This document shows positions 9,870-19,095 of a DNA stretch of 55,482 nt, piece after piece. This DNA comes from Elusimicrobia bacterium GWD2_63_28 (GTDB lineage Bacteria; Elusimicrobiota; Elusimicrobia; Elusimicrobiales; UBA9959): the NCBI GenBank assembly GCA_001799895.1, contig MGUI01000044.1:1-55482 (forward strand), in the 5' to 3' direction. A program made the position numbers and the translations under genes. Position 1 is the first letter of the stretch. The number at the start of each line of letters is the position of its first letter. The notes below the pieces were generated by a model, which saw only the letters and a program-made list of their open reading frames with translations, made no database searches and was not told the origin of the DNA.

Positions 9870-10261
9870 TGCGGAAGAGCCTGGCGGCGCTCCTGCTGCT
9901 GGCAGCCTGCGCCTGCGCTTCCGCTAAACTAGACGTCATACAGGTAGGCCCCTGGTTCGAACCGCGCGATTGGCGCGAGGTGGAGGTTTTGACCTCGCGC
10001 ACCCAGACCTCCAGGCCCTGGGGCGGCATAGGCGTCATACACAGCCCGCGCGTCAGCGCCGCCGCCGGGCAGGCCAGGCTGGACAGCCTCCGGCTGCAGG
10101 CCCGCAAGCGGGCCGCCGCCATGGGCGCCGACGCCGTCATCGTGACGGTGGATTCCGCCGCCTCCGGGCCGCAGATGGGCGTCTACGAGGAGCCCGAGCT
10201 TTACCTGAGCGCGCTGGCCATAAAATATGTCACCGAAGCTTCCACCAGCACCGCAAAATGA
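9869..10261 (+). CDS. Putative lipoprotein of unknown function
   Basis: This 130-residue protein has a signal peptide ending in a lipobox-like LLAAC, so lipidation at about Cys15 is plausible. The mature part carries a segment QARKRAAAMGADAVIVTVDS. Helix-then-strand patterns like this occur in small heavy-metal-binding or DUF4156-like domains, but I cannot name the family. It starts one base into the stop of the HicA-like gene and its end overlaps the comB-like gene by 35 nt. Confidence 0.65.
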   Translation: MRKSLAALLLLAACACASAKLDVIQVGPWFEPRDWREVEVLTSRTQTSRPWGGIGVIHSPRVSAAAGQARLDSLRLQARKRAAAMGADAVIVTVDSAASGPQMGVYEEPELYLSALAIKYVTEASTSTAK

Positions 10262-10925
10262 TATCCGCATAGCGCTGGACCGGGCCGAGGCCCGCACCTG
10301 GCGCGGCCGCGGCATAGTGATAGACCTGTTCCGCTTCTCCAATACCATTACCGCGCTGCTCGAGAGCGGCCGCCGCGACGTGCGGGTCTACCCCGACCCG
10401 GCCCTGGCGCTCTCGGCGCGCCGCCAGCTGCCCGGCTCCGATATTTTTTCCGAAATTAACCTGGGCGTGGAGCAGTATGACAATTCGCCGTACACGGCCC
10501 TTCACGGCTCCGACCCCTCACGCCCGGCGCTCTCCGTCACCAACTCCGGCTCGCCGGCGGCGTCCTCGCTGCTGCTGGCCTCGGAGATCCTGGTGGCCTG
10601 CTTCGCCAATTTCCCGGCGCTGGCCGCCTACTGCCGCGCCCATCCGGCGCCCACGCTGATAGTGCCCGCCTGCCTTTTCTACGACGCGCGCCACGTGGAG
10701 GATATGATCTGCGCGAGGGCGCTGGTCGAGGAGCTGGAGGGCCGCGACGCCTTCCCGGCCGCCCTCGAAGAGATACACGCCAGCGGCCGCGTGCTGGACT
10801 TCCTGGCCTTCAGGCCCGAGACCGGCAAGCGCGACATGGAGCTGGTGCTGAAGAAGGGGCACATGAAGGCGGTACCGCGGATAAAATTCAAGGCCGGCAC
10901 CGGCCTGGTGGAGAACGCCGCATGA
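10227..10925 (+). CDS. ComB-like 2-phosphosulfolactate phosphatase family protein
   Basis: The 232-residue product follows the ComB fold pattern: VIDLFRFSNTITALLESG near the N-terminus (family form V-I-D-V-x-R-A-S-T-T), GVEQYDNSP, LSVTNSGSPA where the family has T-N-G-T, and LIVPACLFYDARHVEDMICA. In archaea ComB dephosphorylates 2-phosphosulfolactate on the way to coenzyme M. Bacterial homologues are widespread and their substrate is often unknown, and no other coenzyme M gene is visible here. The start overlaps the lipoprotein gene by 35 nt, so a later start is possible. It overlaps queC by ATGA. Confidence 0.78.
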   Translation: MSPKLPPAPQNDIRIALDRAEARTWRGRGIVIDLFRFSNTITALLESGRRDVRVYPDPALALSARRQLPGSDIFSEINLGVEQYDNSPYTALHGSDPSRPALSVTNSGSPAASSLLLASEILVACFANFPALAAYCRAHPAPTLIVPACLFYDARHVEDMICARALVEELEGRDAFPAALEEIHASGRVLDFLAFRPETGKRDMELVLKKGHMKAVPRIKFKAGTGLVENAA

Positions 10926-11596
10926 AGAAAAAAGCCGTGGTCCTTTTTTCCGGCGGGCTCGATTCCACCACCGCCCTGGCGTGGGCGCTGGCGAAGGGGT
11001 ACGAGTGCCTGGCGGTCTCTTTCGATTACGGCCAGCGGCACGACAGGGAGAACCGCAGCGCCCGCGCGATCGCCCGCCGCCTGGGCGTGAAGCTCTACGA
11101 AATTAACCTGGCCTTCCCCTGGTTCGCCTCCTGCTCGCTGGTCAATAAAAAACTGAAACTTCCCGACGTAAAGCTTTCGAAGATAGGCAGGAAGGGGGAC
11201 ATCCCGTCCACCTACGTGCCGGGCCGCAACCTGGTCTTCGCCTCGGTGGGGTTCTCGCTGGCGGACGCCGAGGGCGCCGACGCCATAGTGCTGGGGCCCA
11301 ACGTGGTGGACTATTCCGGCTACCCGGACTGCCGCCCCGAATTTTACCGCGCGCTGCAGAAGGCCGCGGCCTTCGGCACCCGCCGCGGCGCGGCAGGACG
11401 GCCGATAAAGATACTCACGCCGCTGATAAAACTCAGCAAGGCCGGCATCGCAAGGCTGGGCCTGAAACTCAAGGCCCCGCTGGAACTGACCTGGTCCTGC
11501 TACAGCGGCGGCAAAAAGCCCTGCGGCCATTGCGACTCCTGCAAGCTGCGCGCCAAGGGTTTCGCCGACGCCGGGGTTAAAGACCCCGCCCTTTAA
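10922..11596 (+). CDS. queC: 7-cyano-7-deazaguanine (preQ0) synthase QueC
   Basis: QueC converts 7-carboxy-7-deazaguanine to preQ0 using ATP and ammonia. The 224-residue protein has the PP-loop [14 protein letters not shown], the YVPGRN motif, and a C-terminal zinc cluster [15 protein letters not shown]. The order queC then queE within one operon fits the queuosine/preQ0 pathway. QueD and QueF are not in this window. The gene starts in an ATGA overlap with the comB-like gene. Confidence 0.95.
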   Translation: MKKKAVVLFSGGLDSTTALAWALAKGYECLAVSFDYGQRHDRENRSARAIARRLGVKLYEINLAFPWFASCSLVNKKLKLPDVKLSKIGRKGDIPSTYVPGRNLVFASVGFSLADAEGADAIVLGPNVVDYSGYPDCRPEFYRALQKAAAFGTRRGAAGRPIKILTPLIKLSKAGIARLGLKLKAPLELTWSCYSGGKKPCGHCDSCKLRAKGFADAGVKDPAL

Positions 11597-11598
11597 GA

Positions 11599-12303
11599 AT
11601 GAAAGCACCGACCGCCCCAGTCGCCGAGATCTTCTGCTCGCTGCAGGGCGAGGGCCTTTATCTGGGCCAGCGGCAGGTGTTCCTGCGCTTCGCAGGCTGC
11701 AACCTGCGCTGCGGCTATTGCGACGAACCGGCCGCCCTGGACACGGCCGCCGCAGCGGCTATGACGGCGCCGGAGGCGGCCGCCGCCGTGCTGAAACTGG
11801 CCCGCGCCAGGAAAGCCCGGAACGTTTCCCTGACGGGCGGCGAACCCCTGCTCCATTGGAATTTCATAAAAGTCCTGGCCCCGCTGCTGAAGAAGGCCGG
11901 CCTGCGCCTGCACCTGGAAACCAACGGCGTGCTCTACCGGGAACTCCGCAAAACCGCGGCGCTCATGGATGTCATCGCCATGGACATAAAACTGCCCTCC
12001 TCCACCGGGCAGCGGGCGCTGTGGGCCGCGCATAAAAAATTCCTGGCGGCCGCGCCGGAAAAAACTTTCATAAAAACCGTGCTGACGGCCGGGAGCACCA
12101 TGGCGGATTTTGAAAAGGCCGTGGCGCTGGCGTCAGCGGTGCTGTCTTCGGTGCCGTTCTTTATTCAGCCGGCCACGGCGCGCCGGGGCGGGGCGAAGCC
12201 GCCCTCGGAAAAGTTTTTGCGGGAAGCCTGCTGCCTGGCGGCTTCCCGGCTTGCGAATGTGAAGGTGCTGCCCCAGCAGCACCCGCTCTGGGGAATAAAA
12301 TAG
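11599..12303 (+). CDS. queE: 7-carboxy-7-deazaguanine synthase QueE (radical SAM)
   Basis: QueE rearranges carboxy-tetrahydropterin to 7-carboxy-7-deazaguanine. The 234-residue protein starts with [10 protein letters not shown] and carries the radical SAM cluster C-N-L-R-C-G-Y-C, then LTGGEPLLH and LETNG, all typical of QueE. It lies two bases after the queC stop, so co-expression is nearly certain. Its PTPS-type substrate supplier QueD must be elsewhere. Confidence 0.94.
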   Translation: MKAPTAPVAEIFCSLQGEGLYLGQRQVFLRFAGCNLRCGYCDEPAALDTAAAAAMTAPEAAAAVLKLARARKARNVSLTGGEPLLHWNFIKVLAPLLKKAGLRLHLETNGVLYRELRKTAALMDVIAMDIKLPSSTGQRALWAAHKKFLAAAPEKTFIKTVLTAGSTMADFEKAVALASAVLSSVPFFIQPATARRGGAKPPSEKFLREACCLAASRLANVKVLPQQHPLWGIK

Positions 12304-12312
12304 GGAGGGGAT

Positions 12313-12618
12313 ATGAGCGAAGGAACTTTTCTTATAGATTGTCCGTGCTGCAAGGCGCGCATTGAGGTGGACAGGAAGACCGGCAAGGTGCTCCGGCACT
12401 GGGATAAGCCGCAGGTCAAGGCCGGCGGCGACCCCATGCAGGAAGCCCTGAAGAAAATGCAGGCGGAGAAGGCCCGCCTGGACAGTTATTTTAACAATGC
12501 CGGCAAGTCCCTGGAAGATAAGAAGAAGGAACTGGAGCAGAAGTTCGAGGAAGAGAAGAAGCGCATTGAGGATTCCGGGGACAAGTCCAGGCCGGAGAGC
12601 CCCTTCGATTTGGATTAG
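12313..12618 (+). CDS. Small zinc-ribbon-like coiled-coil protein
   Basis: This 101-residue protein begins with an IDCPCCKARIEVDRKTGKV segment, one half of a zinc-ribbon-like knuckle (C-P-C-C) with a beta hairpin. A charged helical region at about 45-92, rich in Lys and Glu, is probably coiled coil. Similar short proteins are common as uncharacterised genes in diderm bacteria. AGGGAGGGG lies just before the ATG. It sits 10 nt after queE and ends the operon ahead of a terminator. No function is proposed. Confidence 0.75.
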   Translation: MSEGTFLIDCPCCKARIEVDRKTGKVLRHWDKPQVKAGGDPMQEALKKMQAEKARLDSYFNNAGKSLEDKKKELEQKFEEEKKRIEDSGDKSRPESPFDLD

Positions 12619-12707
12619 ACGTAATAAACGCTCTTTTTAATATAAATATCTATATTATAGAGTGCGAACGGGTTTAAGCGCCCGCGCGCGGGTACATTAG
12701 ACCAAAG

Positions 12708-12733
12708 GGCCCAGATTTCTCTGGGCCTTTTTT
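12708..12733 (+). terminator. Rho-independent terminator
   Basis: A perfect 8-bp stem (GGCCCAGA with TCTGGGCC) and a TTTC loop are followed by six T residues. It ends the murI-to-queE side of the map. A further GGGCCC/GGCC-rich stretch follows directly. Confidence 0.85.
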
Positions 12734-12781
12734 GGGCCCAAAGGGGCCTTTATGGCCCTTTCGAAAAAGCCGCGCGGGCCG

Positions 12782-12787
12782 TATACT
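12782..12787 (+). promoter_or_regulatory. Putative -10 element TATACT just before the phospholipase D gene
   Basis: TATACT ends six bases before the ATG at 12794. If it is the -10 box, transcription would begin at or beside the start codon, giving a leaderless mRNA. The -35 candidate at 12759-12764 (TTTCGA) is weak. No Shine-Dalgarno is visible in front of this ATG, which agrees with the idea. Confidence 0.45.
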
Positions 12788-12793
12788 ATAGAC

Positions 12794-14371
12794 ATGACCA
12801 ACAAAAAGCTCGCCCTCTCCATACTGGTTTCCTGTGTCATGCTTCCCGGTTTCGTTTCAGCGCAGACCGCCCGCCAGGCGGAAATACTTGAAAGGTACGG
12901 CGCCGAAGCTTCCGCCCTCGGCATGAAGGCCTCCCCCATCCCGGATCCCAAGATCCAGGCGCCCGCCGTGCCCCAGCAGTTCTCCGGCGCCGAGCCCGTC
13001 TCCTACTACGGCACCGCGGTCACCCTCTGGTACGCGCTGGGCGCGCAGATCACGGACAACGGCCCGTGGACCAATACCCCCGCTTTCGAAGCCATTTCCG
13101 ACCGCGTGCTGGCCGCCTCCAGGTCCAAAGCCTATCCCGCCCGCCGCGCCGGCCAGCCCTCCCTGTTCACCGAGCCCGGCTTCATCTCCGAGTACGAGCA
13201 GGCCACCGGCGCCCGCTTCTCCGGCAACAACTCCGCCCGCTTCCTTATCAACGGCCCCGCCTCCTTCGAGGTGAAGGACGCCCTGATCCGCAGCGCCAAG
13301 AAGAGCCTGCTGATCTCCAGCTGGGCTTTTTACGACGACACCACCGGCTACCAGGCCGCGCAGATGCTCATCGCCAAGAAGCGCGAGGGCCTGGACGTGA
13401 AAGTTATGGTGGACAAGAAAGTGAAGGTCGGCCACGGCAAGAAAGTGGTGGAAATGATGAAGAAGGCCGGTATCGAGGTGCTCGAGGTGCAGGAATCCCG
13501 CGCCAACGACATCTGGCACGTGAAGGTGATGATCGCCGACGACCAGTACGCGGTGGCCGGCGGCCAGAATTTCGGCGACGTCTACTCCCACAAGGGCGGC
13601 AGCATCCTGTGGCGCGACACCGACGTGGTGTTCTCCGGCCCGGCCGTGCTCGACGCCAAGCGCCTGCTGGCCGGCGAGTGGAACCGGTACGCCTCCAAGA
13701 ACGGCCTTAAGGCCATAGACGCCCGCAATACCGCCGGCCTGCCCTACGAGGGCGGCTCCGCCCGCGTGGCCGTCGTCATGCAGAACCCGCCCCAGAGCTC
13801 CCCTATCCTGGTCAGCATCATAAAGGCCATGTACGCCGCCACCAAGAACATCAATATCGAGAACGCCTACTTCGTGTCGCTGCCCGTGGTAACGCAGGCC
13901 GTGCTGGACGCCCGCGCCCGCGGCGTAGAGGTTAACATCCTGACCAACTCCAAGGAGAGCATCGACCCCGAGGGCGTCGTGATCGTAGAGGCGATGTACA
14001 AATGCCTCATCCCCCTGGCCCAGGCCGGCGCCAACATCTACCTCTATAACGGCTGGCGCTCCCCCGGCGACACGCTGCACTCCAAGTTCATGACCGTAGA
14101 CGGCGAGTTCGCCGACATCGGCTCCTATAACCTGCACCCCCGCGGCGAGCGCTACGACACCGAGGTCAACGTGAACATCCTCGACCGCGCCTCGGTGGCC
14201 CAGCTGGACGCCGCCTTCGCCCAGGACCTGCGGAAATCCCGCAAAGTGAAGAGCGCCGCCGACCTGGACGGAAAGCCGACCGCGATGGGCACCATCGCCA
14301 ACAACTTCTTCTACGCGCAGCTTGAAGCCGCCCCCGGCGCCGCCGCCGGCATTATACAGCAGGGCGAATAA
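12794..14371 (+). CDS. Secreted phospholipase D superfamily protein
   Basis: This is a 525-residue member of the cardiolipin synthase/PLD family, which transfers or hydrolyses phosphatidyl groups. A signal peptide (MTNKKLALSILVSCVMLPGF, then VSAQ) replaces the membrane helices of true Cls enzymes. Two HKD motifs are intact: H242-x-K244-x4-D249 (HVKVMIADD) and H429-x-K431-x4-D436 (HSKFMTVD), with later G-x-x-N motifs. The start at 12794 is chosen over 12752 because the signal peptide begins there. It is a single-gene unit with its own promoter-like box and terminator. The substrate is unknown and phospholipid is likely. Confidence 0.88.
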   Translation: MTNKKLALSILVSCVMLPGFVSAQTARQAEILERYGAEASALGMKASPIPDPKIQAPAVPQQFSGAEPVSYYGTAVTLWYALGAQITDNGPWTNTPAFEAISDRVLAASRSKAYPARRAGQPSLFTEPGFISEYEQATGARFSGNNSARFLINGPASFEVKDALIRSAKKSLLISSWAFYDDTTGYQAAQMLIAKKREGLDVKVMVDKKVKVGHGKKVVEMMKKAGIEVLEVQESRANDIWHVKVMIADDQYAVAGGQNFGDVYSHKGGSILWRDTDVVFSGPAVLDAKRLLAGEWNRYASKNGLKAIDARNTAGLPYEGGSARVAVVMQNPPQSSPILVSIIKAMYAATKNINIENAYFVSLPVVTQAVLDARARGVEVNILTNSKESIDPEGVVIVEAMYKCLIPLAQAGANIYLYNGWRSPGDTLHSKFMTVDGEFADIGSYNLHPRGERYDTEVNVNILDRASVAQLDAAFAQDLRKSRKVKSAADLDGKPTAMGTIANNFFYAQLEAAPGAAAGIIQQGE

Positions 14372-14390
14372 GCGGACCAGCCGCTGACAG

Positions 14391-14420
14391 GAAGCCGGGG
14401 CCCTGCCCCGGCTTCTTCTT
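14391..14420 (+). terminator. Rho-independent terminator after the PLD gene
   Basis: A perfect 10-bp stem (GAAGCCGGGG at 14391-14400 with CCCCGGCTTC at 14406-14415) and a 5-nt loop are followed by TTCTTT. Confidence 0.85.
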
Positions 14421-14425
14421 TCCCA

Positions 14426-14454
14426 TTGGTAAAACACCCCATAAATACTAAAAT
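14426..14454 (+). promoter_or_regulatory. Sigma70-type promoter for hpt-ftsH, leaderless geometry
   Basis: TTGGTA (14426-14431) and TAAAAT (14449-14454) are separated by exactly 17 nt. The predicted start of transcription, 7-9 nt after the -10, falls on the hpt ATG at 14463. There is no room for a Shine-Dalgarno, so a leaderless or near-leaderless mRNA is predicted. Confidence 0.65.
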
Positions 14455-14462
14455 ATACCTGA

Positions 14463-15004
14463 ATGCATAAGGACCTGCAGGAGATACTTATTTCACAGGC
14501 CCAGCTCGACGAGGGCGTCAAGAAGCTGGGCGAACGCATTTCCCGCGACTACGCCGGCCGCACGGTCACGCTGGTCGGGGTGCTCAAGGGCTGCGTGCTC
14601 TTCCTGGCCGACCTGGCCAAGAACGTGTCGCTGGATACCAGGCTGGATTTCATGATGCTCTCCTCCTACTCCGGCCAGCATTCCACGGGCGTGGTGCGCA
14701 TCCTGCTGGACCTCAAGGAGAGCATAGAGGACTGCGACGTGATCATCGTGGAAGACATCGTGGATTCGGGCCTGACGATGGAGTACATGCTGCAGAACCT
14801 CAAGACCCGGCGGCCCAGGTCGCTGGAGATCTGCACCCTGCTCGACAAGCCGAGCCGCCGTAAGGCGCAGGTGCCGATAAAATATACCGGGTTCCAGATC
14901 CCGGACAAGTTCGTGGTGGGCTACGGGCTGGATTACAACGGTATCTACCGCAACCTGCCCTACATCGGCGTGCTCAAAGAGTCCGCCGTAGAAGGAAACA
15001 ACAC

Positions 15005-15014
<10 letters not shown>
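14463..15014 (+). CDS. hpt: Hypoxanthine phosphoribosyltransferase
   Basis: This purine-salvage enzyme converts hypoxanthine or guanine plus PRPP to IMP or GMP. The 183-residue protein has VGVLKGCVLFLADL near the N-terminus, the PRPP loop in VIIVEDIVDSGLTM, and the C-terminal FVVGYGLDYNGIYRNLPYIG, all typical of bacterial HPRT. It overlaps ftsH by 10 nt; the hpt-ftsH order is common in bacteria. Confidence 0.94.
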
Positions 15015-16831
<1,817 letters not shown>

Positions 16832-16849
16832 ATTTAAACTGGGGGAACT

Positions 16850-17674
16850 TTGTACCTGCAATACCTGAAGAACCTGGCGGACATAGCGGCGGTATACTAC
16901 ATAGTGTACCGCCTCATTCTGCTGCTCAAGGGCACCCGGGCCATGCAGGTCATCTGGGGCGTCTTCATCCTGGCCGTCGTCACGGCCGTGGCCAAATACC
17001 TCCACCTCGAGGCCACCGTCTGGCTGATGCAGCAGTTCTGGCTGGCCGGCATGTTCCTGCTCATCGTGGTCTTCCAGCCCGAGATCCGCTTCGCGCTCGC
17101 CAACATCGGCTCCAACCCGCTGGGCCGGGTGATGGTGTCGGCCGAGTACCGCTTTATAGGCGAGATGATGGAGGCCGTGCGCCAGGCCATGGCCGAGAAG
17201 ATGGGCATGCTGATAGTGCTCGAGCAGGACATGGCGCTGCGCGACATAGTGGAGACCGGCGTGCGCGTCAACGGCGAGGTGTCCAAGGAAATCCTGCTGA
17301 CCGTTTTCCACGACAACACCATGCTGCACGACGGCGCCGCCGTGATAGCCAACAACCGGCTGGTGGCGGCCGGCTGCATCCTGCCGCTGACCGAGCAGCA
17401 GGAGCTCTCCAAGATCCTGGGCATGCGCCACCGCGCCGCGCTGGGCCTCAGCGAAGCCGCCGACGCGATCATCGTCATCGTTTCCGAAGAGACCGGGACG
17501 CTCTCCGTGGCGCGCAACGGCAAGCTGCAGCAGCACGTGGATCCCAAGGACCTCGAGGCCATGCTCTACCAGCTGTACCGCTCCAAGGCCGAGAAGACGC
17601 TGCTGCGCAAGGCGGCCAGGCCCGAGGCGCCGCCCGCCCAGCCCCAGCCGCAGACCCCTCCGCCCCAGGCCTGA
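16850..17674 (+). CDS. cdaA: Diadenylate cyclase CdaA
   Basis: CdaA makes cyclic di-AMP from two ATP. The 274-residue product has three N-terminal membrane helices (about 8-75) and a DAC domain with the catalytic DGA (161-163, MLHDGAAVI) and RHR (193-195) motifs. The start is TTG at 16850. It is preferred because GGGGGAAC sits just upstream and the product then begins as family members do (M-x-L-Q-Y-L-K-N-L-x-D-I). The C-terminal tail is Pro/Gln-rich. A 32-codon membrane microprotein follows where cdaR would be expected. Confidence 0.94.
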   Translation: MYLQYLKNLADIAAVYYIVYRLILLLKGTRAMQVIWGVFILAVVTAVAKYLHLEATVWLMQQFWLAGMFLLIVVFQPEIRFALANIGSNPLGRVMVSAEYRFIGEMMEAVRQAMAEKMGMLIVLEQDMALRDIVETGVRVNGEVSKEILLTVFHDNTMLHDGAAVIANNRLVAAGCILPLTEQQELSKILGMRHRAALGLSEAADAIIVIVSEETGTLSVARNGKLQQHVDPKDLEAMLYQLYRSKAEKTLLRKAARPEAPPAQPQPQTPPPQA

Positions 17675-17676
17675 AC

Positions 17677-17775
17677 ATGAACATCCCCGAACTCTTTACC
17701 CGCAACTGGCAGATCAAAGTGCTGTCCCTCATCATTGCCCTGCTGATCTGGTACTTCATTACCGCCGGCAACTGA
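17677..17775 (+). CDS. 32-residue membrane microprotein resembling the CdaR/YbbR N-terminal anchor
   Basis: An ATG two bases after the cdaA stop opens a 32-codon frame. Residues 8-28 (TRNWQIKVLSLIIALLIW is the core) match the N-terminal anchor pattern of CdaR/YbbR proteins, namely N-W-x-x-K-x-x-S-L-x-x-A-x-x-x-W. Stop follows immediately and no YbbR domain is encoded. In Firmicutes CdaR is encoded after cdaA and modulates it. Here only the anchor remains, either as a decayed remnant or as a minimal regulatory subunit. It is too short for most gene callers. Confidence 0.7.
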   Translation: MNIPELFTRNWQIKVLSLIIALLIWYFITAGN

Positions 17776-17807
17776 AAACCCGCATAAATGGCCACCCGCG
17801 GCCGTCC

Positions 17808-17834
17808 TTTGGACCTACCCGACGTAGGTCCAAA
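17808..17834. promoter_or_regulatory. Perfect 11-bp inverted repeat (operator or hairpin)
   Basis: TTTGGACCTAC (17808-17818) is repeated in inverted orientation at 17824-17834 around CCGAC. No T tract follows on either strand, so it is not a canonical terminator. It lies 33 nt after the microprotein and about 50 nt upstream of the CATAAT/TATAAG region (17886-17896) of the deacetylase gene. That position suits a regulator-binding site. Confidence 0.5.
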
Positions 17835-17910
17835 AAGCGCCATATTTCAGGCCTTTAGCCTCTTATTTTCTCCCCGCATTAACGGCATAATATAAGTACA
17901 GGAGAAACTA

Positions 17911-19008
17911 ATGCGCAAAAACACTTTACTGCTGGCCGCTCTCACAACCCTTTTTCCTTTCCTTTCAGTTTCAGCCGGAGACCTGCGGCTGCCCGACCCG
18001 TCTTCGGTGGAGGTCGCCCCGCCCGCGCTGGGCGCCGCGCCCCTGCGGGACTACTACGACGAGATCTATTTCGCGCTGAAGGTTTACTCCAGCATAGCCT
18101 ACGCCTCGCCCCAGGGCAGCCCGCAGTACCTGGAGGCCTCCGCGGCCGGCCAGTACCTGCGCGGCCGCCTGGAAGAGCTGGGCCGCTCTATAAAGCGGGA
18201 AACGGGAGCCGACTACCGCGCCTCCGATTCGCGCCGCGACGGCGCTGTTTCTTACCGCGTTTCCGCCGAGCTCGGCGAGGTTTTCGGCTTTCACGGCCCG
18301 GTGGCGGCCCGCGAGGAGCGCGGCGTGCCGATAAAGGAAGGCTACTGCAAGATCAACTACGTTAAGAACAATGTTCCCTTCCTGGTCCAGTCCGACGGCT
18401 TCCTGAAGAAGGGCGAGGTCATACTGACCTTCGACGACGGTCCCGGCCAGTTTACCGAGGAAGTCTCCGCCTATTTGAAAGCCGGCAACGCACCTTCCGT
18501 TTTCTTCGTGCTGGGTTCCAAGCTGGGCGCGTCCGGCAAAGAGCGCATAAAGAAAGCGGCCGCCGACGGCCATGACGTTTCAGTGCACGGCTACTGGCAC
18601 GCCACCGAGGCCGGCAAACCTTTTACGGCTTTTTCCACGGCCGAGATCCTCAAACAGCTGGGCGGGGTAAAATCTTCCATAACCGCGGCGGCTGGCGCGA
18701 AGCCCGGCTTTTTCCGCCCGCCCTACGGCATAATAACCCCGGAGGCGGTGCGGGCCATAGATACGGAACTCGGGCTGGTGCCGGTGGGCTGGACCATCGA
18801 CACGCTGGACTGGTCCACCAAAGACCCGGACGAACTTTTCCAGAAGACCATAAGCCAGATACAGCAGCGCGGCAAGGGCATAGTGCTGATGCACGACATA
18901 CACGACCAGAGCCGGCAGGCCGCCAGGCGACTGGTTAAGTGGCTGGCCGACAACGGCTACAAAGTGGTCTCCCCGGAGCGGATGACGCAGGCCTACCGCG
19001 GCGAATAA
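17911..19008 (+). CDS. Secreted polysaccharide deacetylase (NodB domain)
   Basis: This 365-residue carbohydrate esterase family 4 protein has a signal peptide (MRKNTLLLAALTTLFPFLSV, then SAG), an N-terminal region of about 140 residues that I cannot assign, and a NodB domain. Visible motifs are TFDDGP (Asp175, Asp176), zinc-binding H226-x3-H230 (HGYWH), RPPYG, and a late LMHDIHD. Likely substrates are N-acetylglucosamine polymers such as peptidoglycan or an exopolysaccharide. A CAGGAGAAA Shine-Dalgarno precedes the ATG. It is a one-gene unit closed by a strong terminator. Confidence 0.9.
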   Translation: MRKNTLLLAALTTLFPFLSVSAGDLRLPDPSSVEVAPPALGAAPLRDYYDEIYFALKVYSSIAYASPQGSPQYLEASAAGQYLRGRLEELGRSIKRETGADYRASDSRRDGAVSYRVSAELGEVFGFHGPVAAREERGVPIKEGYCKINYVKNNVPFLVQSDGFLKKGEVILTFDDGPGQFTEEVSAYLKAGNAPSVFFVLGSKLGASGKERIKKAAADGHDVSVHGYWHATEAGKPFTAFSTAEILKQLGGVKSSITAAAGAKPGFFRPPYGIITPEAVRAIDTELGLVPVGWTIDTLDWSTKDPDELFQKTISQIQQRGKGIVLMHDIHDQSRQAARRLVKWLADNGYKVVSPERMTQAYRGE

Positions 19009-19025
19009 CAAAGTAAACTGACGGG

Positions 19026-19058
19026 AAAACGGCGCCCTTAAGGGGCGCCGTTTTTTTT
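19026..19058 (+). terminator. Strong rho-independent terminator
   Basis: A 12-bp perfect stem (AAAACGGCGCCC with its complement at 19043-19054) and a 5-nt loop run into eight T residues at 19051-19058. Confidence 0.92.
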
Positions 19059-19083
19059 GCGGCCGGGCGCCCGCCAGATATAC

Positions 19084-19089
19084 TAAAAT
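19084..19089 (+). promoter_or_regulatory. Putative -10 element TAAAAT at the GDPD gene
   Basis: TAAAAT ends six bases before the ATG at 19096, again placing the expected transcription start on the start codon. It follows directly after a strong terminator, so a new promoter is needed here. No good -35 is visible. Confidence 0.45.
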
Positions 19090-19095
19090 TCTCTT

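Noticed and set aside
9684..10261. HicAB toxin-antitoxin module
   Set aside because: The downstream gene encodes an exported lipoprotein-like protein, not a HicB antitoxin, and the HicA-like catalytic His is missing.
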